Source of the DNA: Lactobacillus huangpiensis | Lineage (GTDB): Bacteria > Bacillota > Bacilli > Lactobacillales > Lactobacillaceae | DNA length: 64,000 nt | Assembly: GCF_019972815.1 (NCBI RefSeq) | Contig: NZ_BPPA01000002.1 | Coordinates: 124,001-188,000, forward strand | Direction of reading: 5' to 3' | Shown: positions 8,839 through 18,619 of the stretch, piece by piece | Numbering within the stretch: the stretch's first letter is position 1 | How the letters are laid out: each line of letters starts with the position of its first letter | Position numbers and translations under genes: made by a program | Notes under the pieces: model-generated | The model's database searches: none | What the model was told of the DNA's origin: nothing | Seen by the model: the letters and a program-made list of their open reading frames with translations, nothing else

Positions 8839-11097
8839 ATGAAAAATAACCGGAATCGGCTGTTTTCAAATGGTCTTTTCTATATAGTTGTTTTCCTCTT
8901 GCTATTAGGAGGAATCAACTGGGCACTTGGTGGATCAGATAATTCTGGTAGCAGTGAAAATATTAGCTACTCCGAATTTGTCAGTGATTTGCGCAAAGGA
9001 AAAGTTAAGAATTTTAACGTTCAGCCTGCAAATGGTGTTTATACTGTTTCAGGCAGTTATAAGGAAACACAGGAAAGTAAAAGCCAGTCAAAAAACAGTT
9101 TTGACTTTTTTAACGGCAATTCAGGATCAAAAGTCTCGCGTTTTTCAACTACAATGTTGCAAAACGATTCGAGCGTTTCTAATGTGCAAGAATTAGCTCA
9201 GAAGAGCGGCACTAAGATGACGACTCAAGGGGAGTCACAGTCTGGAAACTGGATTTCTACAATTGTGATGCTTGTACCGACTATTCTCTTCATCGTTATG
9301 CTTTGGATGATGGTTAGCCAAAGTGGCGGTGGCCGAGGTGGCAACGGTGGAATTATGAACTTTGGTCGCTCTCACGTTAAACCTGAGGATCCCAAAAAAA
9401 ATAAAGTTCGTTTTTCCGATGTTGCTGGTGAAGAAGAAGAGAAGCAGGAATTAGTAGAAGTGGTTGAATTCTTAAAGAATCCAGCTAAATTTACCAAACT
9501 TGGTGCTAAAATTCCGTCTGGTGTTTTACTTGAGGGTCCTCCGGGTACTGGTAAAACGTTGCTTGCTCGTGCCGTAGCGGGAGAAGCAAATGTACCTTTC
9601 TTCTCAATTTCAGGTTCTGACTTTGTTGAAATGTTTGTTGGTGTTGGTGCTAGTCGTGTACGTGACCTATTTACTAATGCCAAGAAAAATGCTCCAAGTA
9701 TTATTTTCATTGACGAAATTGATGCCATTGGTCGTAGACGTGGTGGCAACGCTAGTGGCGGTGGCAATGATGAACGTGAGCAAACTTTAAACCAGTTGTT
9801 AGTTGAGATGGACGGTTTTGAAGGTAATGAAGGCGTAATTGTTATTGCGGCTACTAACCGTTCCGATGTCTTGGATCCAGCCCTGCTCCGGCCTGGCAGA
9901 TTCGACAGAAAAATCTTGGTTGGAACTCCTGATGTTCGCGGTCGTGAAGCTATTTTACGTGTTCATGCCAAGAATATGCCGTTGGCTGATGATGTTGACT
10001 TAAAGGAAATTGCTCGCCAGACGCCAGGTTTTGTCGGTGCAGACTTGGCTAACTTACTTAACGAAGCTGCCCTTCTTGCGGCAAGACGCAATGGTACAAA
10101 TATTACTGCTGCAGATTTGGATGAAGCAGAAGATCGTGTTATTGCCGGTCCTGCTAAGAGAAATAGCTTGATTTCTCAAAAAGAAAGACGTCGAGTTGCT
10201 TTCCATGAAGCAGGTCACTCTATTTGCGGGTTAGTTTTAAGTGATTCAAGAACAGTTCGTAAAGTAACTATTGTGCCTCATGGCAGGACAGGTGGTTATA
10301 ACTTGATGTTGCCTAAAGATGATCAATTCCTGTTAACCAAGAAACAGTTAATGGAACAAATCGTTGGCTTAATGGGTGGACGTGCTGGTGAAGAAGTAGT
10401 AGTTGGTGATCAATCAACTGGTGCTTCTAACGACTTCGAGCAAGCAACACAAATTGCTCACAGTATGGTAGTTAATTACGGAATGACAGACTCATTAGGT
10501 ATGGTAGAACTGGAAAAAGAAGGCGAAACCAATCCGTACGGCTTTAAACCTTATAGTGAGGCAACTTCTGCTAAAATTGATGAAGCAGTTAAGAAGTTAC
10601 TTGACGAAGCTCACGCTAAAGCAGTTGAGATTGTGAAAAATAATCGCGAAAAACATCGCATTATTGCTGAAGCTCTGCTTAAGTATGAAACTCTAGATGA
10701 AAAGCAGATTATGTCTCTTTACACAACTGGAAAGATGCCAGAAAAAACTGAGCAGGAATATCCTAGCGAATCGAAGGCTTCAACTTATGAAGAGGCTAAA
10801 GCTGCTGCTGAAAAGAAAGAAAATCATTCTCAGAAAAAGAATATCGTAAATTCTGAAAAAGCACAGGAAGAAAGAGATAACTCTTTAGAATCACCTGCAC
10901 AAAAGAACGAAGAAGCAGAGGAAAGTAATCCTGAGAATCCGGAAAAGAATGAATTTCCAAAAGAATCAGAGCTAGATAAAGAAGAAAAAGAGCATGAGTT
11001 AAATTCTTCAGAATCTAAAAATGAAGATTCTACCGGAAAGCAAAATTCTAATGATACTGATCAGTCACATAATGAAAATGATCATCCTCAAGAGTAA
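8839..11097 (+). CDS. ftsH: ATP-dependent zinc metalloprotease FtsH
   Basis: A 752-residue membrane-anchored AAA+ protease that degrades membrane and short-lived regulatory proteins. The ATG follows GTGGAGGTTTTTT. Two membrane helices (about residues 10-30 and 135-158) flank an extracellular FtsH-ext region. The AAA module has Walker A G-P-P-G-T-G-K-T (near 232), Walker B F-I-D-E-I-D and the second region of homology. The zinc site H-E-A-G-H is near 456. The last ~115 residues are a Glu/Lys/Ser/Asn-rich low-complexity tail beyond the usual ~640-residue core; lactobacillar FtsH proteins often carry such tails. A terminator follows. Confidence 0.97.
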   Translation: MKNNRNRLFSNGLFYIVVFLLLLGGINWALGGSDNSGSSENISYSEFVSDLRKGKVKNFNVQPANGVYTVSGSYKETQESKSQSKNSFDFFNGNSGSKVSRFSTTMLQNDSSVSNVQELAQKSGTKMTTQGESQSGNWISTIVMLVPTILFIVMLWMMVSQSGGGRGGNGGIMNFGRSHVKPEDPKKNKVRFSDVAGEEEEKQELVEVVEFLKNPAKFTKLGAKIPSGVLLEGPPGTGKTLLARAVAGEANVPFFSISGSDFVEMFVGVGASRVRDLFTNAKKNAPSIIFIDEIDAIGRRRGGNASGGGNDEREQTLNQLLVEMDGFEGNEGVIVIAATNRSDVLDPALLRPGRFDRKILVGTPDVRGREAILRVHAKNMPLADDVDLKEIARQTPGFVGADLANLLNEAALLAARRNGTNITAADLDEAEDRVIAGPAKRNSLISQKERRRVAFHEAGHSICGLVLSDSRTVRKVTIVPHGRTGGYNLMLPKDDQFLLTKKQLMEQIVGLMGGRAGEEVVVGDQSTGASNDFEQATQIAHSMVVNYGMTDSLGMVELEKEGETNPYGFKPYSEATSAKIDEAVKKLLDEAHAKAVEIVKNNREKHRIIAEALLKYETLDEKQIMSLYTTGKMPEKTEQEYPSESKASTYEEAKAAAEKKENHSQKKNIVNSEKAQEERDNSLESPAQKNEEAEESNPENPEKNEFPKESELDKEEKEHELNSSESKNEDSTGKQNSNDTDQSHNENDHPQE

Positions 11098-11104
11098 TAT
11101 TTAA

Positions 11105-11133
11105 TAGGGCCTACAATTAGGCTCTATTTTTTT
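11105..11133 (+). terminator. Rho-independent terminator after ftsH
   Basis: Stem TAGGGCCTA / TAGGCTCTA (one G-T pair) with loop CAAT, followed by seven T. The hslO start is only 12 bases further on, so some read-through probably serves hslO. Confidence 0.8.
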
Positions 11134-11144
11134 AGGAGAATAAA

Positions 11145-12020
11145 ATGAATGATTATTTAATCAAAGCAATTGATAAATCGAAAAACTTACGTCTGTTAAC
11201 AATAACTGCAAAAGGTTTGGTTCAAGAGGCACAAACTCGTCATGATACTTGGTCAGCTTCTTCTGCCGTTCTTGGACGTAGTTTACTTGCAGCGGTTTTA
11301 CTAGCTGGCGCGGAACTTACCGATAAGGAAGAACTGACTATCAGACTATTAGGTAATGGACCTGTAGGTTCTACGATTGTGACGGCTAAATCAGATTTAA
11401 CTGTTAAGGGTTATGTTAAAAATCCTCACATTGCATTACCACCAAAAAAGAATGGTCATATTGATGTTAAAAAAGCAGTTGGCGAAGGTTGGCTTGAAGT
11501 AACTAAAGGCTTGGGTTTAAAGGAACCCTATACGGGGCAAGTACCTATTGTTTCCGGTGAAATTGCTGAAGATATTGCCTATTATTTGACAAAATCAGAG
11601 CAAATACCATCAGCTGTCAGTTTATCTGTATTTGTCAACCCTAATAATACTATCGGTGAAGCAAGTGGATTCATGTTGCAAGCATTGCCTGGCGCTTCAG
11701 ACCAATTAATTACGAAAACTATTGATAGAATCAACAATTTACCTGCACTTTCTACAGCCTTTCTAGATGGCCTGACTCCTGAAAAATTAGCAACCATGAT
11801 TTTAGGTGATGACTGTAAGATTTTAGAAAAAGATGAAGTTGCTTTCAAGTGTGATTGTTCTAAAGAAAAGTATGGTAAGATTTTAGGAACAATGAAAAAA
11901 AGTCAAATAGAAGCCATGATAAAAGAAGATCACGGAGCAGAACTAACTTGTAGTTTTTGTGGCAATAAGTATCATTATTCTGAAGAAGAATTAAAAAATA
12001 TTTTGACTAAAATTAATTAA
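11145..12020 (+). CDS. hslO: Redox-regulated chaperone Hsp33
   Basis: A 291-residue holdase chaperone switched on by oxidation. The C-terminal zinc switch shows C-D-C at about residues 239-241 and C-S-F-C at about 272-275, the CxC...CxxC pattern of the family. The ATG follows TTTAGGAGAATAAA. It lies directly after the ftsH terminator; ftsH-hslO-dus-lysS is the usual lactobacillar order, but here an exporter and a phosphatase come before dus. Confidence 0.95.
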   Translation: MNDYLIKAIDKSKNLRLLTITAKGLVQEAQTRHDTWSASSAVLGRSLLAAVLLAGAELTDKEELTIRLLGNGPVGSTIVTAKSDLTVKGYVKNPHIALPPKKNGHIDVKKAVGEGWLEVTKGLGLKEPYTGQVPIVSGEIAEDIAYYLTKSEQIPSAVSLSVFVNPNNTIGEASGFMLQALPGASDQLITKTIDRINNLPALSTAFLDGLTPEKLATMILGDDCKILEKDEVAFKCDCSKEKYGKILGTMKKSQIEAMIKEDHGAELTCSFCGNKYHYSEEELKNILTKIN

Positions 12021-12090
12021 TAAGTTATCGTCATATTAGTGATAAGTATGTTTTGGTTTATTTTAGTTAGAATTTTGAAGGGAAAGAAAA

Positions 12091-13671
12091 TTGGTTGGGA
12101 AATATCTACGACAGGTAATTAATAGAATTAGAATACCAAAAATAGCACTTTTTTGCGTGTTTCTTTTTCTTGCCTATGCCGTGTATTTTGCACAACCGTA
12201 TTTGATTACTGAATTATTTCAGGCCCATTTAAGCACAAATTGTCAAATATTATTAGTACTCGCCCTGGCTGTCTCTTTGATGATGATGCCGTTAATAAAT
12301 AGTTGTAATAATTCATTTATTCAGGCTGTAAGAAAGTTTTCTAAACAAATTTTATGGGAGTCAGTTGTTAATAAGCCTTTTAGCTACTTTTCTGATAAAC
12401 CAGTGGGAAAGGTTCAAAGCTACATTAAAGATGTTTCATTTGCATGTCGAGAGTTGGAGCAATCCGGACTAGGAGTTGTAGTGCAAATGTCTGTTATGCT
12501 TATTATGTACACAATAATGTTAAGTATACAAAATATCTTTGTGGGTTTTTTATATTTATTTTTCTTTGTTAGTTATATGTTGATTTCGGTGTGGATGGCG
12601 CGAAAAAATAGGGATAATGTTGCGGCATCATTAAAAAGTGCTTCAAAAGTCAATGAATATATCATTGATTATTACAGTAACATAGAAACGATTTTAGCAA
12701 CTAATTCTAAAGACTTTGAAGAACAGAATATGGATAAAATCTTGAATGATGAACAAAACACTTTTATCAAAGTTCAAAAAATTACTAACGAAGCTTCTCT
12801 GTTCCAGCAATTTTTAATTGTGATTTTGGCATGCATTATTACGGTTTTAGGGCAATTTTTAATTGGCACTAAAGAAAATCAGGCACTCTCTTTGATCCTG
12901 ATTCTGTTATATTCTATTGTTAATTTGTCTGGTTTTGGCACCCAGTATTTAGCGATTGAAGAATTTCTCAACAGAATTCGTTCTGGTCTGTCGGAACTGG
13001 AATACGGGAAAAATGCGGCTAAAAATTTGTCAGCTTTTAAGTTTGATCAAAATGCAAAAACAATTGCTTTTAAGCAAATCAGCTATTCCTATAAAAATAA
13101 GCAAGACGTTTTCCAAAATTTGGATTTAGAATTTAAAAAAGGTAAAATGACTGCATTAGCAGGACCAAATGGAACTGGTAAAAGTACGCTGCTTAAACTT
13201 TTAACTGGTTTCTATCAACCACAATCCGGACAAATTATTTTGCCTTTTGCCAAGCAGCCGAAATTATTATATTTACCTCAGAGTGCTCAATTATTTAATC
13301 GCTCAATTATGGCTAACATTTGTTATCCAAATAATAAAGTTGCAATTGAAGAAGTCTTCAAATTGATTGAAGAAATCAATTTAAAAACATTGATTCATAC
13401 TGAAAAAGACTTAACAGCTAAGACACTTGGAGATTTTAAAAATAAAATTTCTGGTGGCGAAAAGCAAAAAATTTTATTTTTAAGGGCAATTGTATCAAAA
13501 CCACAAATAATACTGCTAGATGAATTTACCAGTAATTTAGATGAAAATACAATCACTATTGTTTACCAAATGATAAAAAAATATTTACCGAATGCTACAA
13601 TAATTAGTGTTGTACACCGTTTTGCAGAATTGAAATATTATGATGAAGTTGTTAATCTTAAAAAAGACTAA
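12091..13671 (+). CDS. ABC transporter, fused permease and ATPase (exporter type)
   Basis: A 526-residue half-transporter starting at TTG behind GAAGGGAAAG. About six membrane helices occupy residues 15-290. The nucleotide-binding domain follows: Walker A G-P-N-G-T-G-K-S-T near 357-365, signature S-G-G-E-K near 453, Walker B I-I-L-L-D-E-F near 475 and the H-loop V-V-H-R. No C39 peptidase domain is present. The layout is that of type-I exporters, which work as dimers and move lipids, peptides or drugs; the substrate cannot be told from sequence. It stands alone, with no clear terminator behind it. Confidence 0.85.
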   Translation: MVGKYLRQVINRIRIPKIALFCVFLFLAYAVYFAQPYLITELFQAHLSTNCQILLVLALAVSLMMMPLINSCNNSFIQAVRKFSKQILWESVVNKPFSYFSDKPVGKVQSYIKDVSFACRELEQSGLGVVVQMSVMLIMYTIMLSIQNIFVGFLYLFFFVSYMLISVWMARKNRDNVAASLKSASKVNEYIIDYYSNIETILATNSKDFEEQNMDKILNDEQNTFIKVQKITNEASLFQQFLIVILACIITVLGQFLIGTKENQALSLILILLYSIVNLSGFGTQYLAIEEFLNRIRSGLSELEYGKNAAKNLSAFKFDQNAKTIAFKQISYSYKNKQDVFQNLDLEFKKGKMTALAGPNGTGKSTLLKLLTGFYQPQSGQIILPFAKQPKLLYLPQSAQLFNRSIMANICYPNNKVAIEEVFKLIEEINLKTLIHTEKDLTAKTLGDFKNKISGGEKQKILFLRAIVSKPQIILLDEFTSNLDENTITIVYQMIKKYLPNATIISVVHRFAELKYYDEVVNLKKD

Positions 13672-13742
13672 CTTAAGTTTCAACCAAATAGCATTATAGT
13701 TCATAGGTTTTTTAAGATTAAAGATGCGGTCAGTACCAATTT

Positions 13743-13751
13743 TGCTATAAT
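13743..13751 (+). promoter_or_regulatory. Extended -10 promoter of the histidine phosphatase gene
   Basis: TG-C-TATAAT is a perfect extended -10 element 36 bases before the gene start. The -35 region is weak, which is tolerable for an extended -10 promoter. Confidence 0.6.
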
Positions 13752-13786
13752 GAAAGAGATGAATGAAAAGAAAAGGAGAAAATTAA

Positions 13787-14413
13787 ATGCTGAATGTGTA
13801 TATTGTTCGTCACGGCCAAACAGATACTAATAAAACTTTTGGTATTAACGGGTCAGGAACAAATCTACCACTGAATGAAAAAGGTAAAAAACAGGCAGAA
13901 AATTTAAGAGATAGTTTTGATATTAATAAAATTGATTGTGTGTATAGTAGTCCTTTAAAAAGAGCCCGTGAAACTGCAGAAATTCTAAACCAGGGAAAGC
14001 ATGAAATTATTGTTGATGACCGTTTAAGCGAAATGAACTACGGCAACTGGGATGGTCAAGATGTACAAGATATAATTGAAAAATATCCTCAAGTATTTGA
14101 TGAATTAGGCTATTTTAAAGAAAATTATAGTGATTATTGTACAGGAGAAACATACCAACATTTAGCAAATAGATTAATGGATTTCTGGCATGACTTAATC
14201 AATAATCACAAAGACGAGTCAGTTTTATTGGTCTTTCACGGAACAGCTTCTCGTTCATTGGTTCAGAATGTTTTAGGCATTCCCAAAATAACTTTGGTTG
14301 GTGAAATACAAAATGCTGGTGTAATTAACATTTCAGTTGATGAAGCTAGCAAAAAACCGTTTTTGCGTTATTATAATAGAGTTGCACCTGGAAAATTTTT
14401 TATCGAAAAGTAA
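13787..14413 (+). CDS. Histidine phosphatase family protein (phosphoglycerate mutase-like)
   Basis: A 208-residue cytosolic protein with the R-H-G motif (residues 8-10) that carries the phospho-acceptor histidine, the S-S-P-L-x-R-A-x-x-T-A loop, a G-N-W-D-G segment and the second catalytic histidine in V-F-H-G-T. Members include cofactor-dependent phosphoglycerate mutases and broad phosphatases; the short length and single-copy context favour a phosphatase of unknown substrate. Start ATG follows AAAAGGAGAAAATTAA. It has its own promoter and no obvious functional partner beside it. Confidence 0.85.
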   Translation: MLNVYIVRHGQTDTNKTFGINGSGTNLPLNEKGKKQAENLRDSFDINKIDCVYSSPLKRARETAEILNQGKHEIIVDDRLSEMNYGNWDGQDVQDIIEKYPQVFDELGYFKENYSDYCTGETYQHLANRLMDFWHDLINNHKDESVLLVFHGTASRSLVQNVLGIPKITLVGEIQNAGVINISVDEASKKPFLRYYNRVAPGKFFIEK

Positions 14414-14471
14414 TTAAAGATTTATATAGATATCAAGGGTTAACTTTTTATTACGAAAAGTACCATGAATT

Positions 14472-14499
14472 TTGCTTATAGAATCCTTTTTGTTAAGAT
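14472..14499 (+). promoter_or_regulatory. Promoter of dus-lysS
   Basis: TTGCTT (14472-14477), 16-base spacer, TAAGAT (14494-14499) preceded by TG one base upstream (extended -10). It lies 28 bases before the GTG start of dus. Confidence 0.6.
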
Positions 14500-14526
14500 A
14501 TTATGGTGTTTTGAAAGGGTGATTTA

Positions 14527-15546
14527 GTGGATAATAGTTGGAAAATTCGTGATATAACTATTCCCAATCGTGTTGTGGTTGCTCCAATGGCTGGAGTTTC
14601 AAATTCTGCTTTTAGAATGATTTGTAAGGAATTTGGGGCTGGGTTAGTTGTTTGTGAAATGATCTCGGATCATGGCATCATTTATCGTAATAAGAAAACT
14701 ATGTCAATGATGAAAGTCGATCCGCGAGAACATCCTATGAGTATTCAAATATTCGGTGGGACTGAGGATACATTACTTGAAGCAGCACAATATATTGACC
14801 AGCATACTGCTGCAGATATTATTGATATTAACATGGGATGTCCGGTTCCCAAGGTTACTAAAACAGATGCAGGTTCTAAATGGCTCCTTGATTCTAATAA
14901 AATTTACCAAATGGTGCATAAAGTTGTACAAAATGTGCAAAAGCCAGTTTCTGTGAAAATGCGCATTGGCTGGGATCGCAAGCATATTTTTGCAGTTGAA
15001 AATGCTTTAGCTGCTCAAGAAGCAGGTGCCAGCATGATCGCAATGCACGGCAGAACCCGTAAGCAAATGTACATGGGAGAAGCTGATTGGGAAACGTTGC
15101 ATGATGTAGCTCAAGTGCTAGATATTCCTTTTGTTGCTAATGGCGATGTTGCAACACCAGAACTGGCAAAGAAGGCGCTTGATGAAATCGGATCAACTGC
15201 AGTTATGGTTGGTCGTGCGGCATTAGGAAATCCTTGGATTATTAAGAACATGGTGCACTATTTGGAGACTGGAGAGAAACTTGCACCACAAACAGTGCGT
15301 GAACGTGTAGCAACTGCCAAGCACCAGCTTAACGGATTGGTTAAATTAAAGGGGGAAAAAATTGCTGTACCTGAATTTCGTCAACAAGCTGCCTATTATT
15401 TAAAGGGAGTTCCCCGCTCTGCACGTACTCGTGCTAAAATAAATGAGGTTTGGACAGCACAAGAAGTTTATGATTTGCTTGATAATTTTGTTGCAGACTA
15501 TGAAAAAAGACAAAAGCAAAAGGCTGCCAGAAGTGAAGTTAAATAA
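14527..15546 (+). CDS. dusB: tRNA-dihydrouridine synthase (DusB type)
   Basis: FMN-dependent flavoenzyme that reduces uridine to dihydrouridine in tRNA D-loops. The 339-residue protein has the TIM-barrel FMN motif A-P-M-A-G-V-S-N (near 20) and the catalytic cysteine in N-M-G-C-P-V-P-K-V (near 104). The start is a GTG behind AAAGGGTG. It is followed 17 bases later by lysS, a common lactobacillar pair. The exact Dus subclass is inferred from length and Firmicute context. Confidence 0.92.
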   Translation: MDNSWKIRDITIPNRVVVAPMAGVSNSAFRMICKEFGAGLVVCEMISDHGIIYRNKKTMSMMKVDPREHPMSIQIFGGTEDTLLEAAQYIDQHTAADIIDINMGCPVPKVTKTDAGSKWLLDSNKIYQMVHKVVQNVQKPVSVKMRIGWDRKHIFAVENALAAQEAGASMIAMHGRTRKQMYMGEADWETLHDVAQVLDIPFVANGDVATPELAKKALDEIGSTAVMVGRAALGNPWIIKNMVHYLETGEKLAPQTVRERVATAKHQLNGLVKLKGEKIAVPEFRQQAAYYLKGVPRSARTRAKINEVWTAQEVYDLLDNFVADYEKRQKQKAARSEVK

Positions 15547-15563
15547 TAATGGAGGAAATATAA

Positions 15564-17105
<1,542 letters not shown>

Positions 17106-17137
17106 AAATAAGACCATTAATTTGGTCTTATTTTTTG
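17106..17137 (+). terminator. Terminator after lysS
   Basis: Stem AATAAGACCA / TGGTCTTATT with a 6-nt loop and a T6 tract. It also lies at the 3' end of the oppositely oriented DUF2785 pseudogene and can serve both strands. Confidence 0.9.
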
Positions 17138-17138
17138 T

Positions 17139-17954
17139 TTAAATTGAAAATCCCATGTATTTGTTATAGTCAATGATTTTTTCAAGCAACTTATCTTGAA
17201 TAAGCTTATTACCAGAAAAATAAAAATACCAGTTTTGCAGTAACTTAAACCAAGAAATTATTCGAAACCAACTAATACGCTCGTCTTGATCAAGTTGACC
17301 ATAGATTCGCTTGTTAAAGCAACTCACAAAAGAATTAAAATCACTAGCTGGTATTTTGCCAAAATAAACACCTTGAAAAAAAGGCAAAAGCTAATCGTTG
17401 CTCCTCATCATCTATAAAGGGTCCTTGCATATTTTGAAAGATTGTTTCAATTATGGCAAAAATATCAGCAGTATTATTTGCCATAAAATCTGGATGACTA
17501 AAAGTGGAGCCTAGAAAGTCGCTACCATGAGCAATGCTATGAGCCCAGCCCTTATCTTTAACATATCCGCGAAAGTCTTTTTCTGCCTTCAAATACTCCA
17601 ATTAAAAATAGTATTTCGTTCAGTTGTATCTAAAATAGAATATTTTTTATCGTCCTCTAAAATTAGAGAACCCAGTAATGCACTGAATGTTCTGAGAAAA
17701 ACTAAATCATTTTCTGGCTGTTCGATACCCTTAAACAGACTTTTTGAATTGATAAAACTGGTAACAATCTTTGCTTTCTGTTCTGATATAAGTGAACTTT
17801 CAAAAAAACCACGAGCAAAAAGCGTATAAACAACATCATCACGAAGATGTGGGTCAAGATTTCCGATATTTTGCAACATATAGTCGATTTGACTATCTTT
17901 AAAAGTGATTTTTCCAGAATCTAAATTAACCAGTTTTTCCAGTTCTTTTTGCAA
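17139..17954 (-). pseudogene. DUF2785 family protein, broken by two single-base frameshifts
   Basis: Three overlapping minus-strand reading frames (17954-17589, 17601-17344, 17387-17139) join into one 271-residue protein, the expected length of the DUF2785 family; the middle part holds G-W-A-H-S-I-A-H-G, a family hallmark. The first break is near 17600, where TTGGAG appears to have lost one G (TTGGGAG would read ...I-F-N-W-E-Y-L-K). The second is in a T7 run (minus strand) near 17377, where T6 would restore A-F-A-F-F-Q-G-V-Y-F-G. The two shifts cancel, so only about 70 residues are out of frame. Function of the family is unknown. It starts at TTG behind AAGAGG. Sequencing error cannot be excluded. 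Confidence 0.8.
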
Positions 17955-18107
17955 TTTTGTAGCCTCTTTTCTACACTAATGATTCTAAAATTTAATATTG
18001 TGTATAACAGAATAGTATCACTTATCGGAAATTATGTTTTAGAAATTCTCACAAGGTTAGTTTTCCTGTTAGGATGCTCATTTCAGCGATTTTTTTAATA
18101 AAAAAGG

Positions 18108-18135
18108 TTGCAAATTTAGATTGGTTTGCTATAAT
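18108..18135 (+). promoter_or_regulatory. Promoter of the tRNA-Gly gene
   Basis: TTGCAA (18108-18113), 16-base spacer, TATAAT (18130-18135) with TG one base upstream of the -10. The tRNA begins 12 bases after the -10 box, leaving a very short 5' leader. Confidence 0.8.
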
Positions 18136-18147
18136 AATATCTGTCTT

Positions 18148-18219
18148 GCGGAAGTAGTTCAGTGGTAGAACATCACCTTGCCATGGTGGGGGTCGCGGGT
18201 TCGAATCCCGTCTTCCGCT
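18148..18219 (+). tRNA. tRNA-Gly (anticodon GCC)
   Basis: A complete 72-nt cloverleaf. Acceptor stem GCGGAAG / CTTCCGC; D-arm GTTC..GAAC; anticodon stem TCACC / GGTGG with loop TTGCCAT giving anticodon GCC; T-arm GCGGG-TTCGAAT-CCCGT. CCA is not encoded. It reads GGC and GGU codons. Confidence 0.97.
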
Positions 18220-18228
18220 CTCAAGAAA

Positions 18229-18257
18229 AAGACTCACCACTTTTGGTGAGTTTTTTT
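18229..18257 (+). terminator. Terminator-like hairpin between the two tRNA genes
   Basis: ACTCACCA / TGGTGAGT stem with a 4-nt loop and a T7 tract, a textbook intrinsic terminator. It lies only 6 bases before the tRNA-Pro gene. Confidence 0.85.
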
Positions 18258-18263
18258 AATAAA

Positions 18264-18337
<74 letters not shown>

Positions 18338-18508
18338 TAATATGCAGTTACATTCTCATACTGATAATTTACTTTTTGCTAGTATGAAAATTTTTAGTTT
18401 GTGGAGGCTATAACAGACAACTTGTATACTTACATAAATATTATGTTGAAAAAATTATTTCTAATTTAAATAATAAAGGAGGACTGGGTCGCACGATGTG
18501 TCTGTCTT

Positions 18509-18617
18509 TGATATAATGATTTCAAAGTTTTTTGACAGTGAAGACTGTTTCAAACAGAATATTTTACAAATTGTCAAAAAGGTTTATAGTGTATACACGT
18601 CATTTTTAAAGGTGGTG
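18509..18617 (+). promoter_or_regulatory. Putative clpC promoter and structured 5' region
   Basis: An extended -10 (TG-A-TATAAT, -10 box 18512-18517) lies about 100 bases before clpC. Downstream are nested inverted repeats: GACAGT/ACTGT(T) around 18534-18548 and a perfect CTGTTT-c-AAACAG (18545-18557). A second possible promoter is TTGTCA (18571-18576) with TATACA (18592-18597) at a short 15-base spacing. One TGTCAAA half-site resembles half of a CtsR box, but no full CtsR or CIRCE operator is seen. The preceding bases 18338-18508 hold no gene I can support. Confidence 0.4.
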
Positions 18618-18619
18618 CA

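Noticed and set aside
9372-9767. 131-residue minus-strand frame inside ftsH
   Set aside because: Shadow of the conserved AAA domain coding sequence; composition mirrors the complementary codons and no start signal is present.
18480-18518. Tiny leader peptide after GGAGGACTGGGTCGCACG with ATG at 18495
   Set aside because: Spacing from GGAGG to ATG is too long, the frame is only six codons, and it overlaps a better-supported -10 box.
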